Source: an uncultured cyanobacterium (lineage in GTDB: Bacteria; Cyanobacteriota; Cyanobacteriia; Cyanobacteriales; FACHB-T130). Taken from it: 40,755 nucleotides of DNA. The position numbers were made by a program, and so were the translations under genes. Of the stretch, positions 15,404 to 23,569 are shown in pieces. The notes beneath the pieces were generated by a model, which worked only from the letters and a program-made list of their open reading frames with translations, did no database searches and was not told the origin of the DNA. Location: contig CAKZHE010000026.1 of the NCBI GenBank assembly GCA_936920195.1, positions 1 through 40,755 of the forward strand, written 5' to 3'. The first letter of the stretch is position 1. Each line of letters begins with the position of its first letter.

Positions 15404-16942
15404 ATGCCCAGTAGTTTGAGCGGGGGAAAAAAGCCTTTGAAAGTGGCAGTTATCGGCGCTGGCATCGGTGGTTTAACCGCTGGAGCGTTGTTAGCCCATC
15501 GGGGATGCCAAGTGACAGTATTTGAACAAGGGGCGATCGCTGGGGGTTGTGCTTCTACTTTCAAACGCCGGGGATTTACCTTTGATGTTGGCGCTACTCA
15601 GGTAGCTGGGTTGGAGCCGGGAGGCATTCACCACCGAATTTTTAGCGAATTAGGCATCGATTTGCCTGCCGCCACCCCTTGCGATCCCGCTTGCGCCGTC
15701 TATCTACCAGGGGAAACTACTCCCATCCAGGTTTGGCGCAATCCCCAAAAATGGGCAGCGGAGCGTCAGCAACAATTTCCTGGCAGCGAACCTTTTTGGC
15801 AACTTTTAACCACTTTATTTCGGGCTAGTTGGGGGTTTCAATCCCGCGATCCCATTTTACCCGCCCAAGATCCTAGGGATTGGTGGCAATTAATTCAGGC
15901 AATTCGCCCTGATACGTTGGTGACAGTGCCATTTACCTTGTTAACCGTGGGGGATGCCTTGCGGTTATTGGGTTTGGGCAACGAGCGCCGATTGCGAACA
16001 TTTTTGGACTTACAATTAAAGCTTTATTCTCAAGTTAATGCTGAAGAAACCGCATTACTCTATGCTGCAACCGCGTTGAGCCTTTCCCAAGAACCGCAAG
16101 GATTATTTCATCTTCAGGGTAGTATGCAGGTATTAAGCGATCGCCTGATTGCTACCCTAGAGCGGGATGGGGGCAAGTTATACTTGCGCTCGACGGTGGA
16201 GGGGATTGTTACTGAACATGGGCGGGTGACAGGGGTAAAAGTGCGCCAGCCATCCACGGGGAAAGTTTGGACAGAAACCGCAGACTGTGTAATTGCTAAT
16301 TTGACTGTGCAGAATTTAGCCCAACTTTTAGGCGATGCCAGTCAAAATCCCCCATTCAAAATTACCAGTTTTATCCATCAAGTTGAGAAATTACCGCCTG
16401 CATCCGGGGCATTTATAGTTTATCTGGGAGTAGATCAAAGTGCCATCCCAGCTAATTGTCCTCCCCATCTGCAATTCTTGTATAATTATGATGGCGTGAT
16501 TGGGGAAAATAACTCTTTATTTGTTTCCGTCAGCCATCCAGGAGATGGGCGATCGCCTGCTGGTAAAGCGACAATTATCGCCTCTTCCTTTGTTGATGTT
16601 CAACCCTGGTGGCAAACCGCTGATTATCCCAGCTTAAAACAACAATATACCGAACAAGCGATCGCTCGTCTCAGCGAATTTTTCCACCTTACGCCAAACA
16701 CGATCGTTCATCAAGAAGCTGCCACTCCCCGCACCTTTGCCCGCTATACAGCCAGAGAACAAGGCATTGTGGGCGGCATTGGACAAAGAGTGGCTAATTT
16801 TGGACTCTTTGGCATCAGCAATCGCACTCCCATTCAAGGTTTGTGGTTAGTGGGAGATTCCACCCATCCCGGAGAAGGTACAGCCGGAGTCAGTTATTCT
16901 GCCTTAACAGTTGTGCGGCAAATTTTTAATAATTTGGATTAA
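15404..16942 (+). CDS. crtD: CrtD-like carotenoid C-3',4' desaturase (FAD, CrtI family)
   Basis: The 512-residue protein starts with a dinucleotide-binding motif VAVIGAGIGGLTAGALLAHRG, followed by the CrtI-type FEQGAIAGGCASTFKRRGFTFDVGAT. The C-terminal FAD motif is GLWLVGDSTHPGEGTAGVSYSA. This pattern and length fit the cyanobacterial CrtD that introduces the 3',4' double bond during myxol glycoside (myxoxanthophyll) synthesis; paralogues such as CrtO/CrtH or retinol-reductase-like enzymes share the fold, so the exact step is a family-level inference. It is membrane-associated in the family. Divergent from the M16 peptidase with about 120 bases between starts. Confidence 0.75.
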   Translation: MPSSLSGGKKPLKVAVIGAGIGGLTAGALLAHRGCQVTVFEQGAIAGGCASTFKRRGFTFDVGATQVAGLEPGGIHHRIFSELGIDLPAATPCDPACAVYLPGETTPIQVWRNPQKWAAERQQQFPGSEPFWQLLTTLFRASWGFQSRDPILPAQDPRDWWQLIQAIRPDTLVTVPFTLLTVGDALRLLGLGNERRLRTFLDLQLKLYSQVNAEETALLYAATALSLSQEPQGLFHLQGSMQVLSDRLIATLERDGGKLYLRSTVEGIVTEHGRVTGVKVRQPSTGKVWTETADCVIANLTVQNLAQLLGDASQNPPFKITSFIHQVEKLPPASGAFIVYLGVDQSAIPANCPPHLQFLYNYDGVIGENNSLFVSVSHPGDGRSPAGKATIIASSFVDVQPWWQTADYPSLKQQYTEQAIARLSEFFHLTPNTIVHQEAATPRTFARYTAREQGIVGGIGQRVANFGLFGISNRTPIQGLWLVGDSTHPGEGTAGVSYSALTVVRQIFNNLD

Positions 16943-16947
16943 ATTTA

Positions 16948-17193
16948 CTATGCAACTTCCTGACTGAGATTGAGATCGATACCGTTAATTGTGGGTAAGG
17001 GAAGATTCATAGTAAGACTAAGTAAAATCCAATCTTCCAAAACCTCTTGTAATTCCTCTCGGCAAACTTCTAGGGTAGCAGCATTGGCATAAACACCCTC
17101 GCATACAGGAATTTCTCCATAGAAGGTACTATCTTCAGAGAAGATTTCATACCGAGCTTGCTGCATGGCTGCTTGGATATATTTGGTTAACAT
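16948..17193 (-). CDS. HicB-family antitoxin-like protein, orphan
   Basis: Starting at ATG 17193 (MLTKYIQAAMQQARYEIF) gives 81 residues of HicB type: DSTFYGEIPVCEGVYANAAT followed by LEVCREELQEVLEDWILLSL. The HicB half forms a degraded RNase-H-like fold and normally neutralises the HicA ribonuclease. No HicA (short dsRBD-like protein) is visible on either side, so it is orphan. There is no recognisable C-terminal ribbon-helix-helix. It is convergent with crtD (5 bases apart). Confidence 0.7.
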   Translation of the reverse strand: MLTKYIQAAMQQARYEIFSEDSTFYGEIPVCEGVYANAATLEVCREELQEVLEDWILLSLTMNLPLPTINGIDLNLSQEVA

Positions 17194-17267
17194 ATTTGCG
17201 TCTCGCGATGTCTCTGTACCCAATTTTAGCAGAACAGATGAAAAAGGCGATCGCCCACTATAAAATA

Positions 17268-17387
17268 ATACAGTTCAGTTAACTAAGTTCGTAGTTGGGC
17301 TTCAGCCCTCTCCGGATTAGGGCTGAAGCCCAACTACGAACTTTTGCATTCTTTTATTTGCGACCATCTACTAACTGAACCGTATTG
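17268..17387. repeat. Palindromic repeat family A, copy 2, with terminal inverted repeats
   Basis: The core is two perfect 23-bp arms (17287-17309, 17319-17341) around CTCCGGATT, the same loop as copy 1. The left end is AATACAGTTCAGTTAACTAA and the right end, read inversely, is CAATACGGTTCAGTTAGTAG, so the unit has imperfect terminal inverted repeats. It is flanked by 13-bp direct repeats CACTATAAAATAA at 17256-17268 and 17388-17400, as expected of an inserted element. The right TIR gives the last codons and stop of the Eco57I-type gene. Confidence 0.85.
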
Positions 17388-18105
17388 CACTATAAAATAA
17401 ATCCTTTCCTCTTTGTTGACTTGCTTGCAGTTTTTCTTGCAAATATAGCGTTTTGCCCCTGTCAATGAAACCTTTTCGTTGCAGAAAATAAACAAACATC
17501 AGGCGGTTCAACAACACTGAAGTGTACCAACGCCTATCTGCTTCATTATCAATCCCATTGATAACCGTCAAAAACTCCCAGTGTTGCTGCTTAAATTCTT
17601 CATAAAACTTCTTCGTCACTCGCTCAATATCTAAACCAGTTTGCAGGCGTTGAGCCACATCAATTACTGACAAAGAATCTAGTTCATCAATATCAACTTT
17701 TAAAGCAATAACTTTGCTTAAAAGTAAATCGCAAGGTTCCTGTTTACTATAAACGTGGTTGCGAGGATATAATTTATTGCCATCCCGTTTTACCCAATAC
17801 CAAACGCATTGAGTTCGATTACCATCGATAAAAATCAAGACATTTTCCCGCACCAATTCCGCAATCTCTTGATAAACTGCTTCTCGCTTGGCGGCGTTGG
17901 GAATCTTGCCATCTGCTGCGGTAACTTCAAAAACCACTACCCCTGACATTTCCGCAACTTGGCGGCGATGGTAAATTTCTCCATCTACCTCCATAATTAT
18001 AGCTTTATCTGTAGGTGGAAATGACCAACCTAACTGTTGAATAAACAACTCGTTAAACTTAAACTCTTGCAGAAATTGGCGGGATTTTTCAAAATCAATA
18101 GTCAT
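17371..18105 (-). pseudogene. Eco57I/type IIG restriction-methyltransferase, N-terminal fragment
   Basis: The 244 residues match the N-terminal part of large Eco57I-type restriction-modification proteins: an N-terminal nuclease-like region (KAIIMEVDGEIYHRRQVAEMSG..VFEVTAADGK), then the helical segment RWYTSVLLNRLMFVYFLQRKGF and LYLQEKLQASQQRGKDLFYS. Full proteins exceed 1000 residues and carry the methyltransferase motif NPPY, which is absent here. The frame leaves homologous sequence at LFYS, runs into the repeat TIR as AIRFS and stops. So the methylase and target-recognition parts are gone. It is the last gene after the helicase/Uma2 row. Confidence 0.7.
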
Positions 18106-18140
18106 AGGATTAGAGAAAATATAGGTGAAATTGACAAAAT

Positions 18141-18707
18141 TTATTTGAAACTCAACCAGGCAAATATATCGGCGGCTGAAATCTCCCAGTTTTCTAATAC
18201 TGTTAGCACAGGCAATCTTTCAGTATTGTATTTAATCTCTGGTAACTGATTAGGTTGAAAAATCATCACTGATTTATCATCAGAATCAATCAACCAACCT
18301 AACTTCGTACCGTGTTTAATAGAGAAAAGGATTTTGTTAATTACCTTGGTAGTAGATTGATCTGGTGATAAAATCTCAATTATCCAATCTGGCGCAATTT
18401 CGACTTTATTTAAAGGATCTCCGTTGGCATCAATGGGAAGGTGCGCCCATTCAAAAACAGCAATATCTGGAACAATTGAACGGTTTGCAAAGGTACAACG
18501 CAATTCAGTAAAAGCAAAAGCTAATTTTTGAGGTCTGGCAATTTGATTTATAGCAGGTACTAAATCAGTTTGAATCATGCTATGTTTTACTTGTGGCATG
18601 GGTTTTTGATAAATCTCTCCGTCAATGTACTCGCTGGCGGGTTCGGTTTCTGGCAATGCCAAAAACTCATTTAAAGACAATTGTGATTTAGTTATTGATG
18701 CTACCAT
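18141..18707 (-). CDS. Uma2 family putative endonuclease (array copy 1)
   Basis: The 188-residue protein belongs to a close paralogue group with the next two genes: LALPETEPASEYIDGEIYQK near the start, SIVPDIAVFEW, and APDWIIEILSPDQSTTKVINKI with the catalytic-type D, E and K. It ends AADIFAWLSFK. Spacing of 35 bases to the downstream Eco57I-type gene and same strand suggest one operon. It is the most diverged of the three intact copies. Confidence 0.85.
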   Translation of the reverse strand: MVASITKSQLSLNEFLALPETEPASEYIDGEIYQKPMPQVKHSMIQTDLVPAINQIARPQKLAFAFTELRCTFANRSIVPDIAVFEWAHLPIDANGDPLNKVEIAPDWIIEILSPDQSTTKVINKILFSIKHGTKLGWLIDSDDKSVMIFQPNQLPEIKYNTERLPVLTVLENWEISAADIFAWLSFK

Positions 18708-18722
18708 GTTTTTTACCTCTGA

Positions 18723-18841
18723 TTAATCCAAAACCAAACATTGAAACAAATCATTAACTGAAAGTTGCCAATCGCCTAACACATCTAAAACTGTTAAAAT
18801 TTCATTCCCATATTTTACAACAGGAGTGCAATTAGCCGTTC
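18723..18841 (-). pseudogene. C-terminal fragment of a fourth Uma2 gene
   Basis: The minus-strand frame ending TAA at 18723-18725 reads TANCTPVVKYGNEILTVLDV then LGDWQLSVNDLFQCLVLD. This matches the last 38 residues of the Uma2 gene at 19430-19999 (CHPVVKSGDEILTTLDVLGD..FSVNDLFQCL) almost residue for residue. The N-terminal part is missing; sequence to the right is the end of the intact copy 2. It is a leftover of a tandem duplication followed by deletion or recombination. Confidence 0.85.
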
Positions 18842-18843
18842 AA

Positions 18844-19413
18844 TCATTTCTTAAACTTTAAACAACTAAATAACTGTGTGGCAGAAAATTGCCAATCAGC
18901 CAAACAAGGCAAAACTGGTAAAATCTCATCATCCGATAGGACAATAGGAGTGCAATCGCGTGCTAAAATCATCACTGATTTATCATTAGGATCGATAAAC
19001 CAACCTAATTTAGTCCCATGTTGCAGACAAAAAATAATTTTTTTAATTACTAAATTAGGTGACTGGTCAGGAGAAAGTATTTCAATTACCCAATCTGGAT
19101 GTATTTCAATTTTATTGGTAATCTCTCCATCTGCATCAACAGGAATACGCGACCATTCAAAAACCGCAATGTCGGGAACAATTGAACGTCCCCCAAATGT
19201 ACAGCGTAATTCAGGAAAAGCGCAAACTAACTCTTGGGGTTCTCCTGCTTGGGAAATTACCTCTAAGGAATATTTTTGCAACCGACTGTGTTTTGCTTGA
19301 GGCATAGATTTTTGGTAAATTTCTCCATCAATGTACTCGCTAGCGGGTTTAGTTTCTGGTAATTGCAAAAACTCAGCTAAAGACATCTGCGATTTAGTTG
19401 TTAATGGCACCAT
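18844..19413 (-). CDS. Uma2 family putative endonuclease (array copy 2)
   Basis: The protein is 189 residues: LQLPETKPASEYIDGEIYQK, RSIVPDIAVFEWSRIPVDAD, HPDWVIEILSPDQSPNLVIK and GTKLGWFIDPNDKSVMIL. All three nuclease-fold acidic/basic positions appear conserved. It lies 16 bases after the stop of copy 3 on the same strand. Compared with copy 3 its C-terminus ends FSCLKFKK rather than QCLYLT, consistent with exchange between copies. Confidence 0.85.
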   Translation of the reverse strand: MVPLTTKSQMSLAEFLQLPETKPASEYIDGEIYQKSMPQAKHSRLQKYSLEVISQAGEPQELVCAFPELRCTFGGRSIVPDIAVFEWSRIPVDADGEITNKIEIHPDWVIEILSPDQSPNLVIKKIIFCLQHGTKLGWFIDPNDKSVMILARDCTPIVLSDDEILPVLPCLADWQFSATQLFSCLKFKK

Positions 19414-19429
19414 ATCCGATACCTCCGAA

Positions 19430-19999
19430 TTAAGTTAAATACAAACATTGAAATAAATCATTAACCGAAAATTGCCAATCTCCTAATACATCTAAAGTTG
19501 TTAAAATCTCATCACCTGATTTTACAACAGGGTGGCAATTAGGGGCAAAAATAGTTACAGATTCATTATCAGGATCGAGAAACCAACCTAATTTTGTCCC
19601 CTTATTTAAACAAAAGGTTATTTTCTTAATTACCCGACTAGCAGATTGTCCAGGAGAGAGAATCTCGATTGTCCAATCTGGGGCAATTTCAAAGCGATTA
19701 GCGATTCTGCCACTAGCTAAACGAGGAATGCGCGACCATTCAAAAACTGCAATATCGGGAACAACTGAACCACCGCCAAAACTGCAACGTAATTCAGGAA
19801 AAGCATAAGCTAATTTTTGAGGTTCACCAACTTGATTAATTTTAGTTGCTAAACGGATTTGTAAAATGCTGTGTTCTCCTTGGGGCATAGGTTTTTGGTA
19901 AATTTCTCCGTCAATGTATTCGCTAGCAGGTTCGGTTTCTGGTAATTGCAAAAACTCTTCTAATGAAACTTTCTGAGATTGAGATGATTGAACAATCAT
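19430..19999 (-). CDS. Uma2 family putative endonuclease (array copy 3)
   Basis: ATG at 19999 (MIVQSSQSQKVSLEEFLQLP) with AGGA 8 bases upstream is chosen over the 25-residue longer frame. The remaining 189 residues are Uma2: SVVPDIAVFEWSRIP, APDWTIEILSPGQSASRVIKKI and GTKLGWFLDPDNESVTIF. The ATG overlaps the TGA that would end the helicase frame if its internal TAG were read through, so originally the two genes were translationally coupled. Confidence 0.85.
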   Translation of the reverse strand: MIVQSSQSQKVSLEEFLQLPETEPASEYIDGEIYQKPMPQGEHSILQIRLATKINQVGEPQKLAYAFPELRCSFGGGSVVPDIAVFEWSRIPRLASGRIANRFEIAPDWTIEILSPGQSASRVIKKITFCLNKGTKLGWFLDPDNESVTIFAPNCHPVVKSGDEILTTLDVLGDWQFSVNDLFQCLYLT

Positions 20000-20127
20000 A
20001 AATTTTCCTGAAATAAACCTAAAGAACAAATAATCTGCGGTTCGCGCTTTTCCGCCTCTTCGCTGACAATACACAAACGCTCGTCCATCCGCAAAGCTAC
20101 AACTAATTCTGCTAATTGGCGATAGCG

Positions 20128-23100
20128 CTAGCGCGCTCGCAGAGCTTCGCTAATGCCACTTTTTAATTGACGGTTGATACTATCAACTGCTGATTGTCGT
20201 AAGGGATAGCGGTAAATTTCGTCAATTGCTTTTAATAATTCTTCAGATACAAAGATGCTCCCCTTCATTTCTTGAGCATAACATTTTAGCCGTTCGTAGG
20301 TGCGAAATCTAGCTCCAGAACGCCGCCCTAATTGCCCGCCAGCGCTCTTTTCTTCTTCTGCAATCAGGGCTGCGCCTTTTTTGACTAATTCATGGTGCTG
20401 CGCGTCTCTAGGCATGGCAGGCGTTGCTGCTTCGCACGCCGCCGCTCGTAACACTGCTAATTGGGATTGAGTGACGCTATTTCCATTCCGGTCTACCCAT
20501 ACTAGCGCATCATTGCCGACCGTAGTTTTCATATACAATAATACCCCTTCTGGTTGCAAAGGAATGGGAGTATGAGCGCGAGTAGAATAAACCACTTTTG
20601 GCATATCTTCAATGGTTTTTTTCAAGGTAGGATTGCCATCAGTAGCATTTTTCCAAATTTGAAAAGCTTCTGATGTCAAATCTACCTCTGTATCTTCGTC
20701 GCCATCTAAAATTCCCGATTTTTCGTTGTAGAGATTAAGCAACACCTGAGCAGAATCATCTTCAAAAAACCTTTCATCTGTACCGACAACTTCCGCATTT
20801 TCTTGCAATCGTTGCTGAAGGCGCGATCGCAAATTAATAATCCTTTCTACTCCCTCCGCTGGCAGGAAAGAATAGCAGAGAATTTTTTCGGCTTGCTGTC
20901 CAATTCTATCTACCCGTCCTGCCCGTTGAATTAAGCGAATAATTGCCCAAGGTAAGTCATAATTGACAATGATCGCGCAATCTTGTAAATTGTGACCTTC
21001 ACTTAAAACATCAGTCGCCACTAAAACTCGTAATTCTTCTTTAGCTGATACTTTATCTCGTTTATTATTACTAACTGGACTAAATTTCCCCGCTAGTTCC
21101 GTAGGATCTTTATCTCGACCAGTTACTCCGGCGACATTCGCAATTTTTCTGGCAGCTAAATTGTCAGCTAAATAACGGACTGTATCGGCAAACTGAGTAA
21201 AAATCAAGATCTTTTCGTCGGGATGAACTTTAGCAATTAAATTAACTAATGCTGCCAACTTTCGATCTTGCTCTGGTTGCCACTCGCCACAGTTTTGTAA
21301 GATCCTAATTAATGCTTTGGCATCAGCTAATAAATCCCGCTTAAGCGCCTTCAGATTGAATAGGGTAGCGCGCAGCCACTTAAAGCGCTTTTGATAGCGA
21401 GTTTGATACTGTTGATAAACCAACTTGGCTCGTTGGCGAAAAACATTTTCTGCCTGCAATTTTTGTTCTTCAATCTCGCCAATAGCTTCATCGCCATCTT
21501 CGACTTCAAAATCAAATAATGTCGTTGCGATCGAATCGGGGTCTTCATCATTATTACTGGGATCTAATAACTCTGCCTCTTGGGTGCCAATAGGAATATC
21601 TAGCCCATTTTCAATAGCATATAAATAAATAAAATTTCGCAAGGTATGGCGTTCAAGCGATCGCATAAAAGCTAAACCACTGCTTTCTAAACGTTTAAAG
21701 ATATTCGTGCGCGAAAATCCCATTAATCGCCGTCCGCCTCGAAACAAACTTTTTAATTGCCGTTGTTCAGCTTCAGTAGATACTGGCTTTGTAGAGATGT
21801 AATCGCCCAACCCGTAACGCGGTAAATTAAGCTGGTTAATTACTTCTACTACCGACTCAGAATAAAGCTGAGAATAGGCATCAATATTAGGACTATTCCA
21901 ACTAAATTTAACCGTTTTAGGTAGGGGTTCTGGAAAATAGGATTTGCCCCCATCTGTGAATTCTAAATATTTTCGACCAATCCCATCGCTGTCAGCATAA
22001 TTATCTTTAATAAACGAGCGAGTCCGCCGCACCATGTAGCGCTTCATCAACTCTCGCCAATCGTCGGGATGCTCGCTTTTTTCAAAAGCCGCGAGCGATC
22101 GCACCGCACATTGATATTTTCTAATAAACTCTAATTCTCCATTTCCTCCTTTTCCCAATTCATTAATTAACCCTTCTGGTCTAACACCTAAATCCTGGTC
22201 TTCTGGCACAAACAACCGCAATTGAGCCGAAAGATCGAGATAAGTTTTGTTGTAAGGAGTAGCTGATAGCAAAATACATTTACTTTCGTTAGTCGCAATA
22301 TATTCTTGAATCGCTCTATATCTTTTCCCATCTCGATTTCGCAAGTTATGACTTTCATCGATCAACACAATCCGGTAGCGGCGTAAATCTGGTAATTTAC
22401 TCTGCACTTGACTAATTGGCAACACCTTGGCATATAGACGGTAATTGTCTACATATTCTTGCCACATTTTAACTAAATTTTTAGGACAGATAATCAGAGT
22501 TTCTAATAAACAATCTTCTTGCAAAATCTTCGCTAGTGCCGTGCCAACTAGGGTTTTCCCTAATCCCACCACATCACCGACTAAAACCCCGCCTCTCCTC
22601 GTTACATGACGCGCCGCTAATTGCACTGCCGCTTTTTGAAACTCAAACAAATTGTTGAATTCGCGAGGAATGCGGAATTCTGATAAACCAGCGATCGCTT
22701 CATGGGACAAATGGTAAGCAATCTTTAAATATATATGATACGGTGGAATTAATTCTGCTCTTGCCCAACTTTCATCTATCAGTACCGCCAGTTCTTTAGA
22801 AATATCTACACAACCGTAATCTTGCCAGCGATCGTTAAACCACTTCTGCAATTTTTCACAAGCATCGTGGTCTAAAATATCCACATTCAATTCACCTTGT
22901 TTTGCTAGTCCTGGTAAGGTTAAATTACTACTGCCCAAAAACCCTACCGTAGGAATATTAGGATCTTGGCGGTGGATTAAATATAACTTGGCATGAAGAG
23001 GATGCCGCAGAAACAATTTAATTATGACTTTCTGAGTTTTTAATTGATGGCTTAACCGCCTCAATCCGGCTTCATCTTGATTCGTGGGCGCACCGATAAT

Positions 23101-23409
23101 AAGTTGTTGGCGAAATTCAGCCGCAATTCGCTTTTTCCAGCGGAGAATAGCACTGTTATCAATACCTGGTTCCCCACTACCAAGAGAGAAGGCGGCATAA
23201 ACTTCATCGCTAGGTAAACTTTGCATTCCCACCAATAAACGGCAGCAAGCACTTTCTCCCCCCACATATTGCTCAATTATGCCATCAATTTTTCGCCAAC
23301 CTCTCAGATTGAAATAACCAACGCAAAAATCAGCCCGATAAGAAACTTGCAGGGTTTCTCGTAACGTCGGGAGTAGAGATAAATCAATGTTGTCAAAAAT
23401 GCGCGGCAC
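20128..23409 (-). CDS. PLD-nuclease/SNF2-type helicase, C-terminus cut by in-frame TAG
   Basis: GTG start with AAGGA 8-9 bases upstream. The N-terminal domain is phospholipase-D-like (HPLHAKLYLIH at about residue 135, then GSSNLT about 158), a single HxK site. The helicase follows: Walker A GDVVGLGKTLVGTAL (about 278), DESHN (about 352), LSATPYNKTYLDL (about 382), then helicase C with FTQFADTVRYLADNL (about 740), ATDVLSEGHNLQ and QRAGRVDRIGQ. Such PLD-SNF2 proteins accompany Eco57I-type or DISARM-type restriction genes. The frame stops at TAG 20130-20128 but stays open for 43 more codons (to TGA 19998-19996), and those codons read RQLAELVVALRMDERLC and EPQIICSLGL, resembling a real C-terminus. 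Confidence 0.85.
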   Translation of the reverse strand: MPRIFDNIDLSLLPTLRETLQVSYRADFCVGYFNLRGWRKIDGIIEQYVGGESACCRLLVGMQSLPSDEVYAAFSLGSGEPGIDNSAILRWKKRIAAEFRQQLIIGAPTNQDEAGLRRLSHQLKTQKVIIKLFLRHPLHAKLYLIHRQDPNIPTVGFLGSSNLTLPGLAKQGELNVDILDHDACEKLQKWFNDRWQDYGCVDISKELAVLIDESWARAELIPPYHIYLKIAYHLSHEAIAGLSEFRIPREFNNLFEFQKAAVQLAARHVTRRGGVLVGDVVGLGKTLVGTALAKILQEDCLLETLIICPKNLVKMWQEYVDNYRLYAKVLPISQVQSKLPDLRRYRIVLIDESHNLRNRDGKRYRAIQEYIATNESKCILLSATPYNKTYLDLSAQLRLFVPEDQDLGVRPEGLINELGKGGNGELEFIRKYQCAVRSLAAFEKSEHPDDWRELMKRYMVRRTRSFIKDNYADSDGIGRKYLEFTDGGKSYFPEPLPKTVKFSWNSPNIDAYSQLYSESVVEVINQLNLPRYGLGDYISTKPVSTEAEQRQLKSLFRGGRRLMGFSRTNIFKRLESSGLAFMRSLERHTLRNFIYLYAIENGLDIPIGTQEAELLDPSNNDEDPDSIATTLFDFEVEDGDEAIGEIEEQKLQAENVFRQRAKLVYQQYQTRYQKRFKWLRATLFNLKALKRDLLADAKALIRILQNCGEWQPEQDRKLAALVNLIAKVHPDEKILIFTQFADTVRYLADNLAARKIANVAGVTGRDKDPTELAGKFSPVSNNKRDKVSAKEELRVLVATDVLSEGHNLQDCAIIVNYDLPWAIIRLIQRAGRVDRIGQQAEKILCYSFLPAEGVERIINLRSRLQQRLQENAEVVGTDERFFEDDSAQVLLNLYNEKSGILDGDEDTEVDLTSEAFQIWKNATDGNPTLKKTIEDMPKVVYSTRAHTPIPLQPEGVLLYMKTTVGNDALVWVDRNGNSVTQSQLAVLRAAACEAATPAMPRDAQHHELVKKGAALIAEEEKSAGGQLGRRSGARFRTYERLKCYAQEMKGSIFVSEELLKAIDEIYRYPLRQSAVDSINRQLKSGISEALRAR

Positions 23410-23569
23410 TTTTTTTATTCCTTTAATGTGACACTGTACATTAACAAATTACGGTTTCTTTTTACTGACAATCCGATCTAAACTAGATCCGGTAAACGGA
23501 TAACCCCGAAACAGCCCTGGCTTCAAAATGGGGGAACCGGAAACTTGTTCAAAGTCCCCCCTTGTAAGT

